Shown: positions 35,411 to 42,854 of the stretch, one piece after another
Position numbering within the stretch: position 1 is the first letter of the stretch
Layout of the letters: every line of letters begins with the position of its first letter
From: DATMER01 sp963741305
GTDB taxonomy: Bacteria > Acidobacteriota > Thermoanaerobaculia > Multivoradales > UBA5704
Reading direction: 5' to 3'
DNA length: 64,000 nucleotides
Assembly (NCBI GenBank): GCA_963741305.1
Contig: CAVUHL010000003.1
Location: 2,418,001 to 2,482,000 of the forward strand
Made by a program: the position numbers and the translations under genes
Notes under the pieces: model-generated
The model's database searches: none
Told to the model about the DNA's origin: nothing
What the model saw: the letters and a program-made list of their open reading frames with translations, nothing else

Positions 35411-36610
35411 ATGACGGAAAGCCCTTTCTCCTATGATGTCTGCGTAATCGGCGGTGCCGGTCACGTCGGCCTGCCCTTCGCCCTGATCTGTGCCGATTCA
35501 GGGCTGCGGACCGTCATTTACGACAAGGACAGCGCGAAGGTGCGGCAGATCCGCTCCGGCGAGATGCCGTTCACCGAGGAGGGCGCCGACGAGGTCCTGC
35601 GCCGCGTCCTGCCCACGGGGCGGCTGGCCGTCGAGGACCAGGCCGGCCTCATGAGCCAGTGCCGCTTCCTGGTCATGATCATCGGCACACCCCTCGACGA
35701 GCACCTCAACCCCAGCTTCGTCGCCATCGACCGGGTCCTGGAAAGCGCTCGCGAGCACCTGCGCGACGGCCAGGTCCTGATCCTGCGCAGCACCGTCTTC
35801 CCCGGCACGAGCCAGAGGATCCAGCGCTACCTCTCGGGTCTGGGGCTGAACATCCGGGTCGCCTGCTGCCCGGAGCGGGTGGCGGAAGGCTACAGCCTGC
35901 GCGAGTTCCGGCAGCTGCCGCAGATCATCAGCGCCTTCGAGGAGGAGACCCTCGACGCCGTGCGCGGCCTCTTTGGCAGGTTCACGCCCGAGTTCGTCGA
36001 GATGCAGCCCATGGAAGCCGAGCTCTGCAAGCTGATGACGAACTCCTGGCGCTACATTCAATTCGCCACGGTCAACCAGTTCTTCATGCTGGCCAGCGGC
36101 TGCGGGGTCGATTTCGACCGCATCCTCCATGGCTGCCGCCACAACTATCCGCGCATGGCCGGCATGCCGGGGCCGGGCTTTGCCGCTGGCCCCTGCCTCG
36201 TCAAAGACACGATGCAGCTCGCCGCCTTCAGCCAGAACCATTTCATGCTCGGGCACTCCGCCATGCTGGTCAACGAGGGCCTGCCCAGCCACCTCATTGG
36301 CCTCGCCAAGACCCGGATGGACCTCGGCAACATGACCGCCGGCATCCTGGGCATGGCGTTCAAGGCCGAGAGCGACGACCCCCGCGACTCGCTGAGCTAC
36401 AAGCTGCGCAAGCTGCTGACGCTGGAAGCGCGGTCGGTCCTGTGCACGGACCCTTACGTGAAGGATTCCAGCCTGGTGCCGCTCGAGCGCGTGCTCGCCG
36501 AGGCCGACGTGCTCTTCGTCGCCACGCCGCACCAGTGCTACCGCAAGCTGCCGCCGATCGAAGGCAAGGCGGTCATCGACATCTGGAGCTGCCTGCAGAC
36601 CACTGCATGA
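35411..36610 (+). CDS. UDP-glucose/ManNAc-type nucleotide-sugar dehydrogenase
   Basis: A 399-residue enzyme: NAD site CVIGGAGHVGLPFAL, STVFPGTSQRI, central domain with LCKLMTNSWRYIQFATVNQF, and the catalytic cysteine in GPCLVKDT. The C-terminal UDP-binding domain has ILGMAFKAESDDPRDSLSYKL. It makes a uronic-acid nucleotide sugar (UDP-GlcA or UDP-ManNAcA type). It belongs to the polysaccharide operon; the next gene overlaps by 4 bp. Confidence 0.9.
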   Translation: MTESPFSYDVCVIGGAGHVGLPFALICADSGLRTVIYDKDSAKVRQIRSGEMPFTEEGADEVLRRVLPTGRLAVEDQAGLMSQCRFLVMIIGTPLDEHLNPSFVAIDRVLESAREHLRDGQVLILRSTVFPGTSQRIQRYLSGLGLNIRVACCPERVAEGYSLREFRQLPQIISAFEEETLDAVRGLFGRFTPEFVEMQPMEAELCKLMTNSWRYIQFATVNQFFMLASGCGVDFDRILHGCRHNYPRMAGMPGPGFAAGPCLVKDTMQLAAFSQNHFMLGHSAMLVNEGLPSHLIGLAKTRMDLGNMTAGILGMAFKAESDDPRDSLSYKLRKLLTLEARSVLCTDPYVKDSSLVPLERVLAEADVLFVATPHQCYRKLPPIEGKAVIDIWSCLQTTA

Positions 36611-37578
36611 AAATACCCTTCTGGCGACGCAATCCAACCGGCCCCGATGAGCTGCTGACGACTCGGGAGCACGTCCTCTGGGGCTACCGTCTCTTCCTCG
36701 ACCGCGAGCCCGAGAACGAGGCCCGGTTGGCGGACAAGATGGCGGCCTGGAAATCGGTGCGGCAGCTCCGGGTCGACTTCATGACCTCCCAGGAATTCCG
36801 GGACAAGAACCCGGACCTCGCCCTGACCAACGAGTCGCTGGTCGTCATCCGGGAGATCTCGCCAGGGCTCCGGCTGTTCATCGACCTCTCCGACCAGGTC
36901 GTGGGGATGGGCGTCCTCCGCGGGCGGTATGAGGCCGAGGAGATGGAATTCGTGCGCCAGCACGTCCGCCCCGGCGATACCGTGCTCGACATCGGCGCCA
37001 ACATCGGCTTTTTCACCATCAACCTGGCGGCCATGGTTGGCAGTGGCGGCAAGGTGTACGCCTTCGAGCCCTCGCCCCGGGTTGCCGACCTCCTGGAGCG
37101 CTCCGTGGCCGAGAACCGGTTCGGCGACCGCATCGTCGTGGCGCGGGCCGCGGCCGCCGATCAGCCAGGACGGCTTGGGCTCTTCGTCGGAGCCGACTCG
37201 CTGAACCTGAGCGGCTCTTACCTGATGAAGAACAAGACGGCGGCGGACGCTCCCGGCAGGATCGTCGAAGTCCCGGTGGTCCAGCTCGACCTGGAGCCGG
37301 TCCGCCGCCCCGTCTCCTTCATCAAGATCGACGTCGAGGGCGCCGAGCCGCTCGCGCTGCGCGGCGCCCACAACATCCTGCGCGAGGACCGGCCCACGAT
37401 CCTGGCCGAGCTCAATCCGAGCCAGCTCGCGAAAGTGGCCGGATGCAGCCCGGCCGGCTTCCTCGCCGAAATGGAAGCCCTCGGGTATGCCTGCAGGAAA
37501 GTCGGGGGCGATCCCGTCCATCCCTCACAAAACTTCCCCGAGGACGACATCCTTTCCGTCGTCTTCGTTCCTCGCTGA
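36607..37578 (+). CDS. FkbM-family methyltransferase with N-terminal DUF4214-like segment
   Basis: A 323-residue protein. Residues about 15-65 (YRLFLDREPENEARLADKMAAW ... FMTSQEFRDKNP) look like a DUF4214-type module often fused to glycan-modifying enzymes. Residues about 110-310 are an FkbM methyltransferase (TVLDIGANIGFFTINLAAMV, VYAFEPSPRV, FIKIDVEGAEPLALRGA). Most likely it O-methylates a sugar of the surface glycan. ATG overlaps the dehydrogenase stop. Confidence 0.87.
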   Translation: MKIPFWRRNPTGPDELLTTREHVLWGYRLFLDREPENEARLADKMAAWKSVRQLRVDFMTSQEFRDKNPDLALTNESLVVIREISPGLRLFIDLSDQVVGMGVLRGRYEAEEMEFVRQHVRPGDTVLDIGANIGFFTINLAAMVGSGGKVYAFEPSPRVADLLERSVAENRFGDRIVVARAAAADQPGRLGLFVGADSLNLSGSYLMKNKTAADAPGRIVEVPVVQLDLEPVRRPVSFIKIDVEGAEPLALRGAHNILREDRPTILAELNPSQLAKVAGCSPAGFLAEMEALGYACRKVGGDPVHPSQNFPEDDILSVVFVPR

Positions 37579-37593
37579 CTTGGAGCCCGAAAC

Positions 37594-38616
37594 TTGAAAG
37601 TCCTGATCACCGGCTCGGCCGGCTTCATCGCAGGTTACGTCGTACAGCAGCTCCTGGAGGCCGGCCACGAGGTCGTGGGCATCGACAACTACTCGAAGTA
37701 CGGCGCCGTGGAGCGGAGCTTCCAGAATCATCCCAACTACCACTTCCACCAAGCGGACGCCAGGGATGTGGAGCTGCTCAAGGAGCTGCTCGCCGACTGC
37801 GACCATTTCCTCGCCTGCGCCGCCCGCATCGGCGGGATCTCGTACTTCCACGAGTACGCCTACGACCTGCTCGCCGAGAACGAGCGCATCACCGCCGCGG
37901 CGTTCGACGCCGCCATCCATGCCCACAAGCACCACAAGCTGCAGAAGATCACGGTGCTGAGCAGCAGCATGGTCTACGAGAACGCGACCTTGTTCCCGAG
38001 CCCGGAGGGGCACGAGCGGCAATGCCCGCCGCCGTCGAGCACCTATGGTTTCCAGAAGCTGGCGACCGAGTACTTCACGCAGGGCGCCTGGCAGCAGTAC
38101 GGGCTGCCCTACTCCATCTGCCGCCCGTTCAACTGCGTCGGAATCGGCGAGGGCCGCGCGATCGGCGATGCCGAGGTCCCCAGCGGCAACATCAAGCTGG
38201 CCATGAGCCATGTGGTGCCCGACCTCGTGCAGAAGGTGCTCAAGGGGCAGGACCCTCTCCACATCCTGGGCGAGGGCAGCCAGGTCCGCTGCTACACCTA
38301 CGGCGGCGATCTGGCGCGCGGCATCCTCACCGTGATGTTCCACCCTGCGGCGCTCAACGAGGACTTCAACCTCTCGACGCCGGTCGCCACGACCGTGCTC
38401 GAGCTGGCAGAGCTGGTCTGGCGCAAGATCCGCGGCGACGGCGAGCCGTTCCGCTTCGTCTCCGACCCGCCCTATGCCCATGACGTGCAGATGCGGATCC
38501 CGAAGACGGACAAGGCCAGGGAGGTCCTCGGCTTCGAAGCGGGCACGTCCCTGCCGGTGGTGCTGGACGAGGTGATCCCCTGGATCGAGCGCGAGATCGC
38601 GGAGGGACGGATCTGA
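37594..38616 (+). CDS. NAD-dependent epimerase/dehydratase
   Basis: A 340-residue extended SDR: TGSAGFIAGYVVQQLLEAGH (NAD site), CAARIGGISYFHEYAYDLLAEN, SSSMVYE, and the catalytic YGFQKLATEYF. RCYTYGGDLARG corresponds to the usual substrate-binding region. Lipid-A/O-antigen sugar epimerases of this form act on UDP or GDP sugars. The enzyme clusters with the dehydrogenase and methyltransferases, indicating one modified-sugar pathway. Confidence 0.86.
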   Translation: MKVLITGSAGFIAGYVVQQLLEAGHEVVGIDNYSKYGAVERSFQNHPNYHFHQADARDVELLKELLADCDHFLACAARIGGISYFHEYAYDLLAENERITAAAFDAAIHAHKHHKLQKITVLSSSMVYENATLFPSPEGHERQCPPPSSTYGFQKLATEYFTQGAWQQYGLPYSICRPFNCVGIGEGRAIGDAEVPSGNIKLAMSHVVPDLVQKVLKGQDPLHILGEGSQVRCYTYGGDLARGILTVMFHPAALNEDFNLSTPVATTVLELAELVWRKIRGDGEPFRFVSDPPYAHDVQMRIPKTDKAREVLGFEAGTSLPVVLDEVIPWIEREIAEGRI

Positions 38617-39332
38617 AAGGGACGCGCGACGGCGCCGTCTTCGACCGGCTCGTCCACGAGCAGGGCGACTTCAATCCCTTCACCGATCACGGCTGGAAGA
38701 CGCTGGCCCGCCGCTTCGCCGCCGCGATTCCCAGCGAGCGGCCGCGGGTCCTGGACGTCGGGTGCGGCACGGGGCAGTCCCGCCAGATCTACATCGACCG
38801 CAGCTCCCGCTACGTCGGGCTTGATCTTTCTCTGGAGTCTCTGCGCCTGGCGCGGGGGCGGTTTGAAAGTGACTGGATGCAGGCGGACGCCTGCCGCCTG
38901 CCGGTAAGAAGTGGGACCTTCGACGTGGTCGCCTTCAGCAGCGTGCTCCATCATCTCGGCGACCGGCGGGCAGCACTGGCCGAAGCCCTGCGCGTCCTCC
39001 GTCCGGGAGGGTGGGCCTTCGCCTTCGACCCCAATCTGCTCCATCCGGCGATGGTGCTGTTCCGGCACCCCCGCAGCCCTCTTTACAAGTCCGAGGGAGT
39101 GAGCCCGGACGAGCAGCCTCTTCTTCCCTCCGTCCTGCGGCGTGACTTCGGCAATGCAGGCTTCGTGGAGATCGGCCAGCGCGGCCAGTCCGACATCCCC
39201 TACCGCGCCGTGGCGCCGAAGGGGCTGGACTCCCTGCTGCCGCTCTATAACCGCGCCGACTGGCTCTGGGAGAAAGTCGGGCTCGGCCGCTGGTTCGGCA
39301 CGTTTGTGGTGACCTGGGGACGCAAGCCTTGA
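38613..39332 (+). CDS. Class I SAM methyltransferase
   Basis: About 239 residues if translation starts at CTG 38613, which overlaps the previous stop (CTGA) as other genes here do with ATGA, GTGA or TTGA. No ATG, GTG or TTG start precedes the conserved part. Motifs: RVLDVGCGTGQSRQI, YVGLDLSLESL, FDVVAFSSVLHHLGDRRAALAEALRVLRPGGWAFAFDPN. A shorter start at ATG 38877 would delete the SAM-binding motif I and can be ruled out. It is likely a sugar or lipid methyltransferase. Confidence 0.78.
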   Translation: MKGTRDGAVFDRLVHEQGDFNPFTDHGWKTLARRFAAAIPSERPRVLDVGCGTGQSRQIYIDRSSRYVGLDLSLESLRLARGRFESDWMQADACRLPVRSGTFDVVAFSSVLHHLGDRRAALAEALRVLRPGGWAFAFDPNLLHPAMVLFRHPRSPLYKSEGVSPDEQPLLPSVLRRDFGNAGFVEIGQRGQSDIPYRAVAPKGLDSLLPLYNRADWLWEKVGLGRWFGTFVVTWGRKP

Positions 39333-40042
39333 CGCGATACTCCGTCGTCGTTCCCGTCTTCCACGAGGCCGAGAACATCGGCCCCTTCTGCCGCGCCGTC
39401 CTCTCGGAGTTGCCGCCGGGTTATGAGCTGCTGGTGTGCTACGACATGCCCGAGGACAGGACCCTGCCGGCGCTCGCCGCCCTGCCCGCGGAAGCGAAAC
39501 CCGAGCGGCTCCGGCTCGTCCACAACACCCTGGGCAGAGGGGTGCGCTACGCGATCGAGGCGGGGATGCGCGCCGCCGAGGCGCCGGTCGTGCTCGTCAC
39601 CATGGTGGACCTGTCGGACGATTACCGGATCGTCGAGGAGATGGTCGCGCACGCCGAGAAGGGCGCCGCCGTGGTGTGCGCCAGCCGCTACATGCCGGGA
39701 GGGAGGCAGATCGGCGGCCCCTGGCTGAAAGGCCTGATGAGCCGGACGGCCGGCGTCTCCCTGCACTGGCTGGCCGGCCTGCCGACCCGCGATCCAACCA
39801 ACAGCTTCAAGGCCTACCGCCGCGACTTCCTGACCCGGACGCCCATCGAGAGCACCGCGGGCTTCTGCCTCGGCATGGAGCTGACGGTCAAGGCCCACTT
39901 CGCCGGCGAGCGGGTCGAGGAGATCCCCGCCACCTGGCGCGACCGGACGGAGGGCGAGAGCCGCTTCCGGCTCGCCGCCTGGCTGCCCATGTACCTCCAC
40001 TGGTACTTCTGGGCCCTGAAAAAGCGCTGGCTTCGCTCCTGA
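39329..40042 (+). CDS. GT2 glycosyltransferase, dolichyl-phosphate-mannose-synthase type
   Basis: A 237-residue GT2: SVVVPVFHEAENIGPFCRAVL, VTMVDLSDDYR (metal-binding acidic patch), GLPTRDPTNSFKAYRRDFL and a final WYFWALKKRWLRS. TTG start at 39329 overlaps the preceding stop. Its last 23 bases (40020-40042) are exactly repeated at 42819-42841; the intervening 2.8 kb looks inserted. Before that insertion its stop would have lain 13 bp upstream of the membrane-protein gene now at 42855. Confidence 0.87.
   Translation: MTRYSVVVPVFHEAENIGPFCRAVLSELPPGYELLVCYDMPEDRTLPALAALPAEAKPERLRLVHNTLGRGVRYAIEAGMRAAEAPVVLVTMVDLSDDYRIVEEMVAHAEKGAAVVCASRYMPGGRQIGGPWLKGLMSRTAGVSLHWLAGLPTRDPTNSFKAYRRDFLTRTPIESTAGFCLGMELTVKAHFAGERVEEIPATWRDRTEGESRFRLAAWLPMYLHWYFWALKKRWLRS
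40020..40042 (+). repeat. Left copy of a 23-bp direct repeat
   Basis: The last 23 bp of the GT2 gene, starting aaaagcgctgg and ending ctcctga, identical to 42819-42841. It forms the left boundary of the proposed cassette. Confidence 0.9.
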
Positions 40043-40045
40043 CTA

Positions 40046-40360
40046 GGGTAGACCCCTCTACCCGTCATGTAGAGCCCTCCCCCGTTGGGTAGACCCCTCT
40101 AACCGTCGTGTAGAGCCCTCCCCCGTTGGGTAGACCCCTCTAACCGTCGTGTAGAGCCCTCCCCCGTTGGGTAGACCTCTCTAACCGTCGTGTGGAGCCC
40201 TCCCCCGATGGGTAGACCTCTCTAACCGTCGTGTGGAGCCCTCCCTCGTTGGGTAGACCCCTCTACCCCTTGGGTAGAGCCCTCTCCCCGCCGAATAGAC
40301 CCTCTACATGAGGGGTAGCCATGGTTACCCGGCGTGTGGACCGGCTACCCGGCGCCCGGC
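40046..40360. repeat. Repeat array 3: 41-bp dimers (21 + 20 bp)
   Basis: Six dimers begin with GGGTAGAC at 40046, 40087, 40128, 40169, 40210 and 40251, exactly 41 bp apart. Each contains a second, related half (GTGTAGAGC or GTGTGGAGC) 21 bp on. Degenerate single units continue at 40272, 40293 and 40313 towards 40360. The first and last dimers contain the perfect inverted repeat GGGTAGA-CCCC-TCTACCC. The dimers are far more alike than units in arrays 1, 2 and 4, so this array has been homogenised or expanded more recently. It ends just before the HTH gene promoter. Confidence 0.93.
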
Positions 40361-40385
40361 AACGCAGTACGAGCGATGAGCGCCG

Positions 40386-40391
40386 TATACT
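40386..40391 (+). promoter_or_regulatory. -10 box of the HTH gene in the cassette
   Basis: TATACT with 8 bp to ATG 40400 and no ribosome site; likely leaderless. Confidence 0.45.
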
Positions 40392-40399
40392 CCCGGGCC

Positions 40400-40774
40400 A
40401 TGAGCGAAGAGCCTCGCGACCGGTATGAGGAAGAGGCGCTGCGTCTGGTGCAGGTGCTCGCCTCCCTGGCCAGGGAGAAACGCGTGTCCGTGCGCTCGCT
40501 GGAGAAGAAGATGGGGGTGGGCGACTCCGTGTTCGCCAAGGTGCTGCGGGGGAGGATCACCCCCCAGGTGCGGCACGTGCTGATGATTGCCGACGCCCTG
40601 GAGGTCGGCTGGCCGGAGCTCTTCGCGCGGGCCTACGGGCTCGCCGTGCCCAGGCCGCAGCGTGCAACGGCGCTGGCCGACCTGGAGGAGCACATGGTCG
40701 GGCTCCTGCTCCGTCTCGGAGTCATCGACGCCGAGACCGCGCGCCGCGGCCTGTCATCAACCGAGGAGGAGTAG
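40400..40774 (+). CDS. Small Xre-like HTH DNA-binding protein
   Basis: A 124-residue protein. Residues about 20-70 (LARE KRVSVRSLEKKMGVGDSVFAKVLRGRITPQVRHVLMIADALEV in outline) follow the Xre/Cro helix-turn-helix pattern, and the rest is a helical tail. It carries no other domain. It converges tail to tail with the zinc-finger/TPR gene (18-bp overlap) within the proposed cassette. Its own promoter abuts array 3, so array 3 is a candidate binding site. No target is known. Confidence 0.72.
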   Translation: MSEEPRDRYEEEALRLVQVLASLAREKRVSVRSLEKKMGVGDSVFAKVLRGRITPQVRHVLMIADALEVGWPELFARAYGLAVPRPQRATALADLEEHMVGLLLRLGVIDAETARRGLSSTEEE

Positions 40775-42073
40775 CTCGTCGAAGCGCCTGCCCGGATGGT
40801 CCTGGACCTGCTCGATGTAGTCGCGGATGGTGCGCGTCGCCCGGACCGTCGCCACCCGGTTGGCGCACAGCACCTCGTACACCCCCAGCGCCTGGACCGC
40901 TTCAGGATCGACCGCGTGCTCCTCGAACCGGGCGAGGATGTCACAGGCCAGCCGGTGGATCTCCTTGCCCTGGCGCAGCATTACCTCCGCCTGGTCGAGG
41001 CCGGCCACGGCCGCGACGTACGCTAGCTTGTGCTCCAGGAAACCTTGCCGCACCTCGGCCAGCACCATCTCCGCGTCCTGCAGCCGCCCGCGCCCGGCGA
41101 GGATCTTGGCCTCCACCCAGCGCAGCCGCAGCAGGTTGAGCGGATCGCCCGCGAACTTCCGGCGCAGGTCGCTCGCCAGCAGCAGCTTGCCGGCTTCGGT
41201 GTGGCGGTCCGAGTCGACGAGGGTCTTGAGCAACGAGTGATGAACCGCGGCATGGAGCTGCGGATCTCGCGCGGCGTCGATCAGGGCGATCGCCCTCTTC
41301 AATGAGCGGATCGCCTCGCCGGGGCGCCTCTGAAGCTCCAGCGTGATCCCCTTGCTCAGCAGAGCCCGGCCGGCGAGGTGGCGCTCGCCAATCTTCATGT
41401 AGGTCCGGTAGACCCGGCCGAGAAGCCGGCTAGCCTCGTCGAGCCGTCGCTGATCCTTTCTCAGGGAGGCTTCCACCTCGTCGAGATAGGCTCCCAGCCT
41501 GGGATCGCCGGTTCCCTGCTCGACGAGCGAGCGCGCCATCTCCAGAGCTTCCTCGGCTTCCTGGAACCACTCGTTGACGCGGTAGGCGTTGCCGAGCTCG
41601 GCCCAGACCCGCGCCCTCAGGTCGAAGTGCAGCGCCTCCCTGTAGCGGACCGGATGGCCAGTCTGCTCCAGCGCGAACCGGGCCGCCTTGGCAAGCCGGA
41701 GCATCTCCCTGGGATCGCGGTAGCGGAGCTCGAAGGCAAGCTGAAGCAGCACCTCCACGTGGACCATCTGGAAGGATCTGTACTCGGGCCACGTCAGCTC
41801 TCCGAAGGTCTTTTCCCGCAGCATGGCGACGCCGTTTTCACGGCGCTCCTTGTCCCGCTGCAGCCGGGGCTCGAGCCGGCGCACGGCCCGCCTCGCCCGC
41901 GTGATGCAGGCGTCGTAGACCTCGTCCGGCTCCGGAGCGGGGGCCGCCGCCGTCAACCGGCGCCGGCAGTCGGCGCAGCCCCCGAGCAGGTGCCGGGTGA
42001 CCCGGTGCAGGTCGCCGGCCTCCAGCTCGCCGGCCAGGAAGGCCGCAACGTCGAGATCTGAAAGGCAGTCCAT
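40757..42073 (-). CDS. Zinc-finger (anti-sigma type) plus TPR-repeat protein
   Basis: A 438-residue protein. Residues 1-40 (C3, H28, C33, C36 in the pattern AFLAGELEAGDLHRVTRHLLGGCADC) match the zf-HC2 module of anti-sigma factors. The remainder is a solenoid of TPR-like helical pairs (for example YREALHFDLRARVWAELGNAYRV, GRALLSKGITLELQRRPGEAIRSLKRAIALI). There is no membrane segment. A GGGAGGAG ribosome site precedes ATG 42073. TPR solenoids bind peptides or partner proteins, and the secreted peptide gene lies 106 bp upstream on the same strand. A split RRNPP-like sensing role is inferred. Confidence 0.75.
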   Translation of the reverse strand: MDCLSDLDVAAFLAGELEAGDLHRVTRHLLGGCADCRRRLTAAAPAPEPDEVYDACITRARRAVRRLEPRLQRDKERRENGVAMLREKTFGELTWPEYRSFQMVHVEVLLQLAFELRYRDPREMLRLAKAARFALEQTGHPVRYREALHFDLRARVWAELGNAYRVNEWFQEAEEALEMARSLVEQGTGDPRLGAYLDEVEASLRKDQRRLDEASRLLGRVYRTYMKIGERHLAGRALLSKGITLELQRRPGEAIRSLKRAIALIDAARDPQLHAAVHHSLLKTLVDSDRHTEAGKLLLASDLRRKFAGDPLNLLRLRWVEAKILAGRGRLQDAEMVLAEVRQGFLEHKLAYVAAVAGLDQAEVMLRQGKEIHRLACDILARFEEHAVDPEAVQALGVYEVLCANRVATVRATRTIRDYIEQVQDHPGRRFDELLLLG

Positions 42074-42179
42074 CCGCTCCTCCCCCGGTGCGTGGTTTCG
42101 CTGTACGTGAAGCTCGCGCATTATCGCACGAATCGGTTACGAGCCGGGGCACCACCGGGAACGGCGCCCCGCTGCCGCG

Positions 42180-42485
42180 CTAGCCATTCGGGTCGATGTT
42201 CGCCGAGTCGTCCGCCTTGGCCGAACCCGGCTGGCCGAGCGGGTCGATGTGCGCCGAGTCGTCGGTCCCGGTCGTCCCCGGCTGGCCGAGCGGATCGATG
42301 TGGGCGCTGGTCATCTCCCAGACGGCGGTGACGGACGGCGGCAGGCGGAGCCACGCGGCCAGCCGGACGATCCAGTTCCCCGGGTCCCGCCGCGCCGGAC
42401 CCGCGGCCGAGGCCGGGACCGGGGCCAGCAGGAGCGCGGCCAGAACCGCGGGCGCAATCCAACCTTTTCTCTGATTCCGCAACAT
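42180..42485 (-). CDS. Small secreted peptide precursor with 17-residue repeats
   Basis: A 101-residue protein starting at ATG 42485 behind a GAGGGGGAT ribosome site. Residues 1-27 form a Sec signal (IAPAVLAALLLAPVPASA, AxA cleavage). A short middle (NWIVRLAAWLRLPPSV) is amphipathic. Residues 60-100 hold repeats 17 apart: SAHIDPLGQPG at 60 and 77, then SANIDPN at 94, each preceded by (T/A)DDS or MTS. It matches no family I know. Location directly upstream of the TPR gene, same strand, suggests a propeptide or ligand released outside the cell. Confidence 0.65.
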   Translation of the reverse strand: MLRNQRKGWIAPAVLAALLLAPVPASAAGPARRDPGNWIVRLAAWLRLPPSVTAVWEMTSAHIDPLGQPGTTGTDDSAHIDPLGQPGSAKADDSANIDPNG

Positions 42486-42818
42486 GACATCCCCCTCTGC
42501 CGCGGTGCGCATTCCGGCCTCGATTGGCCGTAAGCCCCGCGGATTCGCCAGAAACGCATCCTAGTGTGCGCCAGATTTCCCGGAATCGGTGCTTTGCAGT
42601 TGCTGGCGGCAACCGCCGTCGACGGCGGAGGTTTCTCGAAAGCGAGACCTTGCGGAGCGGGAACAGGATACGCGACGGAGGGCCGGCGTGGATCGCGGAG
42701 CGTCAATCCGTCGCTCAGGTGGGAAGTTCAGGCGCGGCGATCCGCGCCAGGGATCAGGGAGCCGCTAGCGAGTGTCATTACGGTCCCGGATCTGGGAAAA
42801 CGCCGATGCCGCACCCCG
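42486..42818. other. Right part of the cassette without a supportable gene
   Basis: About 330 bases. Frames are open on the + strand by GC bias, but no ribosome site or family similarity was seen. One frame ends in the duplicated KRWLRS-stop remnant of the glycosyltransferase. Confidence 0.4.
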
Positions 42819-42841
42819 AAAAGCGCTGGCTTCGCTCCTGA
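42819..42841 (+). repeat. Right copy of the 23-bp direct repeat
   Basis: Identical to 40020-40042. It ends 13 bp before the GTG start of the next glycan gene, the spacing expected of the original operon junction. Confidence 0.9.
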
Positions 42842-42854
42842 TATTCTAGACGGG

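Larger units (their letters stand above)
40043..42841. mobile_element. Putative 2.8-kb inserted cassette: repeat array 3, HTH, Zn-finger/TPR and secreted peptide genes
   Basis: The block between the 23-bp repeats contains a repeat array, a small HTH gene, a TPR gene and a peptide gene, none of them a glycan gene, within an otherwise tight glycosyltransferase operon. The right-hand repeat recreates the reading frame end KRWLRS-stop, as when an element integrates into the 3' end of a gene and duplicates that end. No integrase or transposase is encoded inside, so the mechanism would need enzymes from elsewhere. The evidence is the exact repeat plus operon reconstruction. Confidence 0.6.
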
